DNA of 64,000 bases from Plazaster borealis (taxonomy: Eukaryota > Echinodermata > Asteroidea > Forcipulatida > Labidiasteridae). The stretch spans positions 8,325,501 through 8,389,500 of the forward strand of contig CM037473.1 in assembly GCA_021014325.1 (NCBI GenBank), written 5' to 3'. Of the stretch, positions 55,246 through 64,000 are shown piece after piece (positions within the stretch are counted from its first letter, which is position 1; every line of letters begins with the position of its first letter). The notes under the pieces were generated by a model, which was not told where the DNA came from, searched no databases, and worked only from the letters and a program-made list of their open reading frames with translations. The translations under genes were made by a program, and so were the position numbers.

Positions 55246-56805
55246 GCGTTATATATGCTTGGCAACAGTAATGTACAACTACAATAATGTGAAATAAGCC
55301 TAGTTACTGGATCAATGGGGTGCTCCAATTTGACCAGCGTAAATGCGTGACGCGCGCTCATTTGACGTTCCACGATCATTCTTACATCATGTAGTGTTTC
55401 AGCTCTTTTTTTAAGGGTCCACTCACAGGCCTGCAATAGAGAAACCACCAGACATGTTTACAGTACATGTATGTCAAAACTTAAGCAATGAGTATAGGCA
55501 ACTCGTGATTTTGTTGAAAAAAATCTTTTTTGGTCGGACATACCGTCGCTCGAGTCGTACCACAAAAAGGAACCCAGTAACTTGTTACAAGAATTGAACT
55601 GACAGACGTAGATTGAGACACAAATATTTGTGAGACCGTTATTCACCCTGTGGTGTGAAAAAAATGTTAACATTGTGTAAGTTCAAGTAGGCCTCACAAC
55701 ATTTTAGATAATTCGATGAATACGAATCGATTATAAAGCATGACAAAAAGATACAAAACTATTGAATTCACTTACTCGATTATCCTCAAAGGCCTTTAAA
55801 AACTCTTGCAACCTTAGTCCCAGGAGAATTTCGTCCATTTTGACTATTCTTGGACTAAGGAGTGCTTTCAGAAATATTCACACTTGAGCTTGTGTGTTGT
55901 CGACACAATCGGGCTTGTGTATTGTATTATCATGTATACGTACCACTGGAGAGCGATATTGCAGTCGCGTGACAGCCACGTGGGATAATTTGGAGGAGGC
56001 ACGTTGGACGACGCACGACGCAGCTTTTACATGGCTTTTAAATAACGCCCTCATTAGGTCCTACACAGAGTGGATAATAGGCTGTATGTGTATTTGTAAA
56101 GCTACATGTAACATATTTGTGACTACATGTACATGTACATGTAAAAACTATTAAAGAAACTGAAATACGTAGTTGAGAACCTATGTCGTATGGTTGTGAA
56201 ACTGACAACATTCCAATTAATAATAATAATAATAATTAAACCATTCTGATATAGCGCATATCACCGTGAGGTTCCTATTTGCTGTAAAGGGGAAATCAAC
56301 AATTGTACAAAGTAAACAGATATGTTATTATGTCAATGGTACACTGTGGTTAAAGTGTGCAACAACTGATGAACAATTTCGTCAGCTCAGTACTATTTAA
56401 GGTCATTAGTGCAATTTGTGTGGGTTTCATAAAATTGCTTTTGCATGTTTTGGAGCTCCTGGTGAATGGGGTTATTGATCAAGAGTGGTCTTCAAAGTGT
56501 TTGTTTGGTCAAAAAGAAAAATTAATTTTTTAAGTAATTGTTGATGTTAAATACCCATGACCTTTTGATCATTACGAGTATGAAATTGCAATTAATGACC
56601 TTATAGCACTGAGCCGACGAATTGTACCCCAAAATTACTAAAATGTTTAAATTGAGATGGGCAAGAAGAGTATTAGTGTCATGTACATGTACTTAGATTA
56701 CACAAGCTGTCTTTATATTGAGTTTTCTTATATTTTCTCCGTATAGACATTGACAAGACTTACATTACATGTACTGTTGAAAGGGTATGTTGTTCTTTAA
56801 AAGAT
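55246..56805. other. No supported gene
   Basis: A short AAT run lies at 56219-56238, and there are many 'tacatgtacatgta' steps near 56100. Frames are short and uninformative. Confidence 0.4.
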
Positions 56806-56809
56806 TTGA

Positions 56810-56920
56810 GGTTGAACAAAGAAAGATTGACTAGAGCGGGATTTGAACCAACGACCTCTGGTTTAACCCGCGGCGCTCTACCAACTGAGCTATCTAACCC
56901 TATGTTGGCGGTCTCCCATT
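56810..56920 (-). mobile_element. tRNA-derived SINE (family A), reverse copy
   Basis: On the - strand: gggagaccgccaacataggg, A box tagctcagttggtagagc (56875-56892 reversed), B box ggttcaaatccc, then gctctagtcaatctttcttt and gttcaacc. This is the best-preserved family A head in the window. Confidence 0.8.
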
Positions 56921-57045
56921 TTTGTCAATATCTTCGTTCAGGGGTGCCAGTCAGAAGCCATACAACCGTTAGCTGCCGTGTGATGGCTGGGGATTTCACC
57001 TAAGTTTACGAGGTAAACTTTCGATTTTGACACACAATGACTGTC

Positions 57046-57487
57046 ATCAACAAAAAGTCCATAACATCTGCTTCTGACTGACTGGAGAAGCTCCCTTCCC
57101 TTCGTTGAGCATAGAGACTCGGGGCTGGGCAAACAAGATTGAAAACTTGTTCGCTTGTTCCAAAATACAATCTAGAATGTCAGAAGTTATGTCGGCAGCT
57201 TCTATGCCAAGTTGTCGCGCACGATCTAATTGATCCACAGCCAAAGCTTTCCGTGGAACGACGACGATCACGAGAGCTTTATTGCCTCCATCTGCATTCA
57301 AAAAATCTAACACTACTGTTGCCGCTTGGAAAATAACACTTTTTCCAAAGCCAGTCGGTAGATTGATAAACAAATCATGGCTACTTACAAACTGTTAAAG
57401 GGCACAGACTTGCTGTTCTTTCAGCTTTCCAAGACCTAACTTCTTCGCTGCAAAATCAATCGCTTCGTCCATTACACGATCAGCCAT
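57046..57487 (-). pseudogene. RecQ-like helicase N-terminal fragment
   Basis: From ATG at 57487 the frame reads ADRVMDEAIDFAAKKLGLGK and LKEQQVCAL, then a TAA at 57395-57397, and continues in the same frame QFVSSHDLFINLPTGFGKSV. Walker A (PTGFGKS), the motif Ia-like VIVVVPRKALAVDQ and a later SILFAQPRVSML fit the start of a RecQ/DEAD-type helicase domain. Everything C-terminal of motif Ib is missing. The single stop and truncation make it a pseudogene fragment. Short RecQ-like fragments of this kind often travel with invertebrate repeats. Confidence 0.65.
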
Positions 57488-57529
57488 TTCTTTGATAATG
57501 AAATGCTCAGCCACCGACAATCATGGTTT

Positions 57530-57645
57530 AACATGCAGGAGGTCATTGGTTAAAATCCAGCTCTAGTCAATTTTTCTTTGTTCAACCCCAAATTATTTTC
57601 AAATTTACCCAGTCAGTTTCCCTGTGGTTTACAACTTGAGATATA
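57530..57645 (+). mobile_element. tRNA-derived SINE (family A), 5'-truncated
   Basis: It begins within the head (ggtttaacatgcaggaggtc), has a degenerate B box (ggttaaaatcc) and continues agctctagtcaatttttctt, acccagtcagtttccctgtg and gtttacaacttgagatat. It faces away from the RecQ fragment, as does the reverse copy at 56810. Confidence 0.7.
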
Positions 57646-58640
57646 TTTAAGTAGATACATGTATAGTCTATTATGTCAAATCTTGTTATAGTACTGGTTC
57701 TGTATATTTGTTTTTAACTTCTTTGTGTTTTTGTTGTAAGATGCACACTGGAAAAAAATAACTCATGTTATTTTTAATAATAAATTGAATTGAATTAAAT
57801 TTAATTGATTTAAATCTACAACAAGCAGTGCTAAAAACCTAAACATGTAATGTAAGAACTGAGTTGTTTTGCAGTTAAGTGTTTAAAAACGTTAAGTGTT
57901 GAAGTGATTACAATTATAGAAAAGTTGCTTTAAAATGTACATGTTAATATAACTACTATTAAAGGTTATTAAACAGGATTGGTAGAGCTGACAAAATAGG
58001 CAGAGACAGTGTGCATCATTTGTGTGATCAACCATACATGAAATAATAAACCTGTGGAAATTTGGGTTGTTTTTGTTGTGTGAGTCTGGAGAAAAATAGT
58101 GAAAAACCATGCACAATTTCAGCATGTAAACGTTGTCCTGAATTTTGGTCGTAAGAACTGAAATCACCTGCTGTTTTCAGTAACAGTTTTCTTGAATATG
58201 ACTTTATTTCAGAGGGAAATATTTCTCCAACAAAATGGTTCTTGTATGAACTTCATAATCAGTAAGCTTTCAGACTGAAATTAAACAATGATACTTTTAT
58301 ATTCTAACCAATCCTGTATAATACCTTAACAGATTGTACACCCCTAAATTTCGCACTTTTAAACAATCCTTTTTTTTATTAACGATGTACAGAAAGTTGT
58401 TTTAATATGAGGTATTATGTTGCTGAAAGTGAACTGTAACATCAAAAACTTTACACATTGTAAATAGTTCTTCCTACCTTATTATGGAAATGTGTAACTG
58501 TGAATTTGAATAACTTTTCATGTCAACACTTTGTACATACTTGATGTTATTTTTATAAATACAAATTTTGATTGATTGAAATATAATTACTGGATTGATT
58601 TTGAAATAAAGGTTTTATTACACGAACTGTGCTGAGTGTG
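57646..58640. other. No gene seen
   Basis: Very AT-rich. No recognisable repeat or exon. Confidence 0.4.
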
Positions 58641-58649
58641 GCCTGCTTC

Positions 58650-58807
58650 ATGTTCCCATTGTCATACTAATCTAGTGATGTCATAGGTTTAAGGTCAGGG
58701 GGTCATTTTTTATTATTTTTATTATGCCCACATGTTCCCATTGTCATGCTAATCTATCAGTGATGTCATAGGTTGAAGGTCAGGGGTCATTTTTATTTAA
58801 TTTTTTT
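58650..58807 (+). repeat. Tandem duplication of about 80 bp
   Basis: catgttcccattgtcatact and catgttcccattgtcatgct start two units, both continuing with gtgatgtcatagg and aaggtcaggg, and a T-rich end. Confidence 0.75.
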
Positions 58808-58859
58808 AGCCAGTCTATCCTAAGGTTTATATATAAGGTCCGAGCAGTTTTTTTCAAGC

Positions 58860-58945
58860 GGCGATTTGGCCCAGCGGGCTAGCTCACAGCTTCCAGAATT
58901 CTGGAGCTGTGAGCTTGGGGGTTCAAATCCTGGCGGGGTCCCTTT
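58860..58945 (+). other. Class II tRNA-like sequence
   Basis: gcgatttggcccagcgggct has an A-box-like core (tggcccagcgggctag), followed by a stem-loop (cacagcttccagaattctgg then agctgtg) and a B box ggttcaaatcc. A variable-arm-like hairpin suggests a Leu/Ser tRNA ancestor. The 3' part (tggcggggtccc) does not pair convincingly with the 5' end, so it is more likely a SINE head or pseudo-tRNA than a functional gene. Confidence 0.5.
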
Positions 58946-58983
58946 TTTACCAGTAAAAGAACTTTTTTTTTAAATTCTTGAAA

Positions 58984-59062
58984 AAATGGGTAGGGCTTGA
59001 ACCTGGTACCTTTAGCTCTGTAGCCTCTATCTCTTACCACTCTGCTACTGAGCTTTCACGAA
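58984..59062 (-). other. tRNA-like sequence facing the previous one
   Basis: On the - strand: gctcagtagcagagtggtaa, then agatagaggctacagagcta and B box ggttcaagccc, ending taccca. A- and B-box spacing fits a tRNA with a variable arm. No close SINE body follows. Confidence 0.5.
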
Positions 59063-59139
59063 AATCATACAATTTTTGACCTGATGAATATTAGAATGGG
59101 CTGACTTGGGAAAAATTTCACCAAATATTTTCCCTGGCT

Positions 59140-60180
59140 CGAGCCTTGGAGTTTTGGCTGATCTGAGGGTTGACCAAGGGCCTTGGAGCTGAGATTTTTG
59201 GGCCAGAGATCAGAGTGGCTGGTGTCTGGAGGGCTGGTGGCTGAGGGCTGGAAGGTTGGTTGGCTGGAGGGATGAGGGCTTGAGTGTTGGTTGGCTGGAG
59301 GGTTGATGGCTTAAGGGCTGAGGGTTGGTTGGCTTGAGGGCTGAGGGCTGGAACGTTGGTTGGCTGGCTGAGGGCTGGAGGGTTGGTTGGCTGGAGGGTT
59401 GATGGCTAAGTGATTGAGGGTTGGTTGGCTGGAGGGCTGAGGGGTTGGTTGGCTGAGGGCTGGAGGGTTGATGGCTGAGGGCTTGAGGGTTGGTTGGCTG
59501 GAGGGCTGAGGGGTTGGTTGGCTGAGGGCTGGAGGGTTGATGGCTGAGGGCTTGAGGGTTGGTTGGCTGGAGGGCTGAGGGGTTGGTTGGCTGAGGGCTG
59601 GAGGGTTGATGGCTGAGGGCTTGAGGGTTGGTTGGCTGGAGGGCTGAGGGGTTGGTTGGCTGAGGGCTGGAGGGTTGGTGGCTGAGGGCTCGAGGGTTGG
59701 TTGGCTGGAGGGCTGAGGGTTAATGGCTGAGGGCTGGTTGGCTGGAGGGCTGAGGGGTTGCTTGGCTGAGGGCTGGAGGGTTGATGGCTGAGGGCTCGAG
59801 GGTTGGTTGGCTGGAGGGCTGATGGGTTGGTTGGCTGAGGGCTGGAGGGTTGATGGCTGAGGGCTTGAGGGTTGGTTGGCTGGAGGGCTGAGGGGTTGGT
59901 TGGCTGAGGGCTGGAGGGTTGATGGCTGAGGGCTTGAGGGTTGGTTGGCTGGAGGGCTGAGGGTTAATGGCTGAGGGCTGGTTGGCTGGAGGGCTGAGGG
60001 GTTGGTTGGCTGAGGGCTGGAGGGTTGATGGCTGAGGGCTTGAGGGTTGGTTGGCTGGAGGGCTGAGGGTTAATGGCTGAGGGCTGGTTGGCTGGAGGCC
60101 TTGATGGCTTGATGGTTGGGGGGTTGATGGCTTGTAGGACCAGGCTAAGGTTTTGGCCTTTGGGCTGATGCTTGGCTTGA
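59140..60180 (+). repeat. Minisatellite, 69-bp higher-order unit
   Basis: Built of short variants of ggctggagggttgatggctg and gagggcttgagggttggttg. In the centre the landmark ggagggctga recurs at 59431, 59500, 59569 and 59638, a 69-bp period. Some units lack blocks or carry 'gttaatggctg'. The array is almost free of A/C on this strand. Confidence 0.9.
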
Positions 60181-61889
60181 AGGCTGTTGGATTGGCTGGA
60201 ACTAGGAAGGCTTGTTGCTATGCAGAAGAGTTGATGGCTTTTTGGCTTGGCTAAAGGACTTAGAATTAGGGTTAGGTAAGGTCAGAAATAGCAAGGGTCT
60301 TGATGGCAGTGTATTGGAATTGTACTAGTCAGATCTAAGTATTGGGATGTGTTGCGCAATAATATTACAAAAACTGTGCATACTTGGGCTTTCTTCAAAG
60401 CGGGCGTACTTCATATGGTACAATTACAAAATGCTGTCGTCGATAGACAGATATTAATGGATATGCGCAATTTTGGAATTTTCTCGACAGGTGTATGTTT
60501 ACAGACTTGTAATTTAATTAAATATTCTCGGGTCCTGTATTCAGCGATATAAATGATGCTGCCCTCTTTTGGCCAATTTTCACTTTTGCAAAAAGTAAAC
60601 ATTCTGAAGTGTAAATAATTAACATATAAGACTTTGTATGTACTTTTTAAATACAATTTATGATACTGCCCTCAAGTATTTATTGCAATGCGCATTACGT
60701 ATATTAATTACATTTGTACATAATATTTTTCTGGTTAGTAATACTGATAGGTACTAAAAAAATTTTTTAAAGGTCTATTATACCGCCCTCTATTTGCCAA
60801 GGAGTCACTGCTTTTGCGCACCGAGTTCATGTTTCTGAAGCGTTGACATGTGTTAACACTTGGCATTTTCTGCATAATATTATTATTGCATTAATACCTT
60901 AATGTAAATGATTGTATTTTTTCTTCTGAAAAGTAAATTTGTAGATTTTTAATGCATTGGCAAATTTAACGCTTTGCGCAAAACATCGCGTGAAAACATT
61001 AATTTATAAAGATGTAGCATTTTTCTTTGGTAGGATGTAATTTGAATTGTTATGTCCTCATAAAATATACGCATGTACTTAATTTACAATATGAAAGTGG
61101 ATTTTTAAATAACATTTAGAAGTAGGTTGCAATTTATTGTCACTTTAATGGCCAAAGATTTACAACGTTTTTCGGAAAGCAAATTTTTGATTTTTATTTA
61201 CTAATTTTTGAGAATATTCACACTGCCCTCTACAGGCGAAAATTTACAACATTAATGAATAGTTCATGCTGTTTACATTTTGTATTCATATTTTTCAGTA
61301 TTGAATAATTAATTGTTCAATAATCTTTTAGATATTTGATGTGACTTTCTATTGGTTAGATGTTTATGGCATAAAGGTTTGACAGGAATAGCTTAAATTC
61401 CATGCACAACCATTTTTTAAAATTTCTTTCTGGGCATGTTAAAATGTTTTCATTTGTTGGCGTTAAAATTACATAAAACAAAGTACATAATTATCATTCC
61501 TTCGTAACAATAATGTTCTTTTCATAAAAGCACGCCCAATTTGAGTGAGGCATTTATTTGTTCATATCACTTTGATCACAATGACTCTTAATATACATTA
61601 TATAAACATTTGACAGAAACCTTATTTACAACAACATCAATATACAGTACAACACAGGGTAAAACATTGGCCACAAGCAATAAAAAATCTGGTATCTGTA
61701 CAAACTGTACAAATTTTCCATGGGAAGACAAAACTTAAAAAGGCTTTACATTTAGCTAACATTAAATATCACTTCACTCTTAGAAAAAACATACAATAAT
61801 AAAAAGGGTTATTGTAACAAATGTACTTTTGTCCAATTTGTAGGAATTTGTTCTTTACACAAGTGTGAATAAAGCCATTATGAGAGTTA
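60181..61889. other. No gene seen
   Basis: AT-rich DNA. The phrase 'actgccctct' recurs at about 60560-61235 within loosely similar contexts (tgatactgccctc, taccgccctcta, cactgccctctac), suggesting an old degenerate tandem or dispersed repeat. No exon recognised. Confidence 0.35.
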
Positions 61890-62630
61890 CCGAATGATCA
61901 GATGTCATTGCATCGTCACTCATTATGGCATCACTTGTATTATTATCATCTGTTACATTATATTTTGTTACATCTCACTTGTTACATTTGTTCTAATAAT
62001 CAGCCATATATCATCACTTGCGACATTTTCATCCATTCTGACATCATCCATAACCTCATCACTAACTGTTAACTTTCGTCACACCTTTTGTAACATATTC
62101 AGCCGTCACATCATTTCATCATTCTTCACATCATTACATGTTGCATTATCATATGTCACATCTTTTCATCATTTGTCACATTGTTGTTACATTATCATCC
62201 ATCACATAATTTCATCATTCGTCACATCATTGCATATGTTGCATTATCATTTGTCACATTGTTGTTACATTATCATCCATCACATAATTTCATCATTTGT
62301 CACATCATTGCATGTTGCATTATCATCCGTCACATCTTTTCGTCATTCGTCACATCATTACCTGGTGCATTATCATCCGTAACATAATCATCCATTACAT
62401 TAACACTTGTTACAATATTTGTCATTATGTAACAAGCCATTTCATCATCACTTGTTACATTTTCATCCATTCTGTTAATACTCATAACCTCATCACTCAT
62501 TGTCACCTTTTGTTACGACATTACTTGTTACATCATCACTCGCTGCATCCTTACATAATCAGCCATCACATCATACCACCTGTTACATTTGCATCTATTA
62601 TATCATCATTCACTACAGCACCACTTCTAA
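61890..62630. repeat. Degenerate 'catcatt(c/t)gtcacat' array
   Basis: Irregular repetition of catcactt, gtcacatcatt, gttacattatcatc. A cleaner sub-array around 62160-62330 repeats ttgtcacattgttgttacat and catcacataatttcatcatt. A 162-codon frame across it is a product of the repeat. Confidence 0.8.
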
Positions 62631-62966
62631 CATCAGACCCTCTTAGGCCATGTCCAAATTGGGGGCTACAGTTATGGCTATGGCTGCCAACTCGAATACG
62701 GCCTTTTCTCATTATACTCAAAACAACAGCCATTTGATAGTCACTTAGTACATCACCCATTGTTACATCACAACTCATCACATCCTCATTTGTTACATTA
62801 CCACTTTTCATCCAATATTGTACCATATCTATCAATCATATCAACAGATAACACATGTCCATAACGTGGCAGTTTTGCCCCCTCCCCACCCCCAACCGGA
62901 CTCTAAAAATCATCATCACATCATGTAAATGTAGGTGATGGTGTTACTTGCATGGGGCTTATTACA

Positions 62967-63230
62967 GTCAACCCTCGTTATAAAGAGCACTGTTATGAAT
63001 AAGTTCTGCTTATAAAGAGTACATTCTGAAGTCCAGAATCTCATTTCTGCTTTGTATTTCTTTGTTTTGCTGTCCTCTTATAACAACGTTCCTGTCAACC
63101 CTTGTTGTAAAGAGCACTGTTATAGAGAGGTTTGCTTATAAAGAGTACATTCTGAAGTCCAGAATCTCATTTCTACTTGTGTTTCTTTATTTTGCTGTCC
63201 TCCTATAACAACGTCCCAGCGATCTTGTTA
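62967..63230. repeat. Tandem duplication, 127-bp unit
   Basis: gtcaacccttgttgtaaaga-type starts lie at 62967 and 63094. Both units share taaagagtacattctgaagt, ccagaatctcatttct and ttttgctgtcctc. Confidence 0.85.
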
Positions 63231-63733
63231 TAACAAGAGTCAATTGTGCTTGCTGATGTGTTAAGATACTAAAAAGTATAATCTGCAACAAGCACCATCA
63301 GATTTTAACATAAATGCTACTCCTTTAAATACTGATGATGTGTACACATTTGAAGTCAACCTAAAACGTTTGTTTTGCTTTATCAATCAAAATCTGTCAG
63401 GAATACAAGATTGCAATGGCTCAAAAGAAACATTTTCAGGTTTAGGTCTAATAATTTGAGACCTGACAATCTGAGGCCAAGACCAACAAAATGGTAGATA
63501 AAAAAAACAAGTACTGCTGATAATGCCGTCTTTTCTTTACCATTAGAAAATTTTTGAAAAAACCAAAACCCCACAAACAGCCTCCATTGAAGCAATGGTC
63601 TAGGAAACATTTGTTTTATGGTAGAGACCAAAACTGTACACACCATTTGAACTCGTCGGTGAAAATGCTTAAAGAAAGTTACAAGAAATTGCAACTAGCC
63701 TTGAATGTTTTGAGGGGTCCAATAGTGATAGGC

Positions 63734-63836
63734 CTATTCTGTAATGGATGTAATCACGGCCTCCTTGAATTCACGAACTGCCTGCTCTAGTTGACGCCCC
63801 TTCTCCTTGGTCTGGACGGCTCCAAATAAAAGCTCA
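63734..63836 (-). CDS. Candidate last coding exon of an unidentified gene
   Basis: On the - strand an acceptor (ttcctacag) at 63837 is followed by 33 codons and TAG: ELLFGAVQTKEKGRQLEQAV then REFKEAVITSITE. The first base completes a codon of an exon beyond the window. The frame is charged and helical with natural-looking codon use, unlike the surrounding noise. I do not recognise the protein. If real, its 3' UTR runs leftwards into the repeats at 63.2 kb. Confidence 0.4.
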
Positions 63837-64000
63837 CTGTAGGAAGGACGAAGGAGGGAAAATAGTCAGTCACAAAGTCATACTGGATCATACTGCAGTC
63901 ATTTTGTTACTGTTATCCTCCTGTTCAATGCAATGGAAACCAAACCAAGGCGGGGGTGGGGGGACATGACACAGCCTTTATCTAATGAAGCAAAAGGATT

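Noticed and set aside
61894..62382. 162-codon + strand open frame rich in Ile/Ser/His
   Set aside because: Produced entirely by the CATCA-type repeat array; the same repeat opens other frames too.
59140..62640. CRISPR-like array
   Set aside because: The repeats are contiguous and degenerate without unique spacers of constant length, and the genome is eukaryotic.

Overview
This window is intron-rich, AT-leaning animal nuclear DNA. It holds two recognisable conserved genes and many SINEs, MITEs, minisatellites and transposon remnants. Several interspersed repeats look to me like ones I associate with echinoderm, especially sea star, genomes: a terminal-inverted-repeat element at 7609-7980, a 'gctaagcac' repeat with copies at 9561, 14318 and 19725, and a 'gagctgccaactctccctga' repeat. 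Assignment to a sea star-like echinoderm is an inference from repeat style, not a proof.

Region 1 (1-13.9 kb, + strand) is the 3' part of a PHF12 (Pf1) orthologue. I can place eleven coding exons whose reading phases all agree; they encode 1000 residues up to a TGA at 13877-13879. They carry the MRG15-binding segment, the second PHD finger and the C-terminal FHA domain. The start codon and first PHD finger must lie upstream of the window. Introns hold SINEs and MITEs.

Region 2 (13.9-22.6 kb) has no gene I can support. It contains tRNA-derived SINEs (one with a fourfold repeat of its A box), an AAT microsatellite and inverted-repeat elements.

Region 3 (22.7-29.4 kb, + strand) is a compact PPP1R35 orthologue: three coding exons, 172 residues, a PP1-docking KVQF motif at residues 5-8 and the conserved C-terminal domain. 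A TATA box plus a strong donor at 22.7-22.86 kb may be its promoter and non-coding first exon.

Region 4 (about 30.8-57.6 kb, coding signal almost all on the - strand) is a graveyard of transposon-like and gene-like fragments. It includes an RNase H-like transposase-style protein of a family I cannot name, a second protein with GDGT and C-x2-C motifs, a broken protein kinase, a WW + PC4 protein with frameshifts, a P2X7-C-terminal-like exon, a broken PHD finger, a gag-like ORF with one internal stop and a RecQ-like helicase fragment between head-to-head SINE halves. Many pieces occur two to four times as rearranged modules.

Region 5 (57.6-64 kb) is mostly repeats: two facing tRNA-like sequences, a 69-bp minisatellite of about 0.9 kb, a CATCA-rich array and a 127-bp tandem duplication. 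At the edge is a candidate last exon of an unidentified - strand gene (63734-63836).
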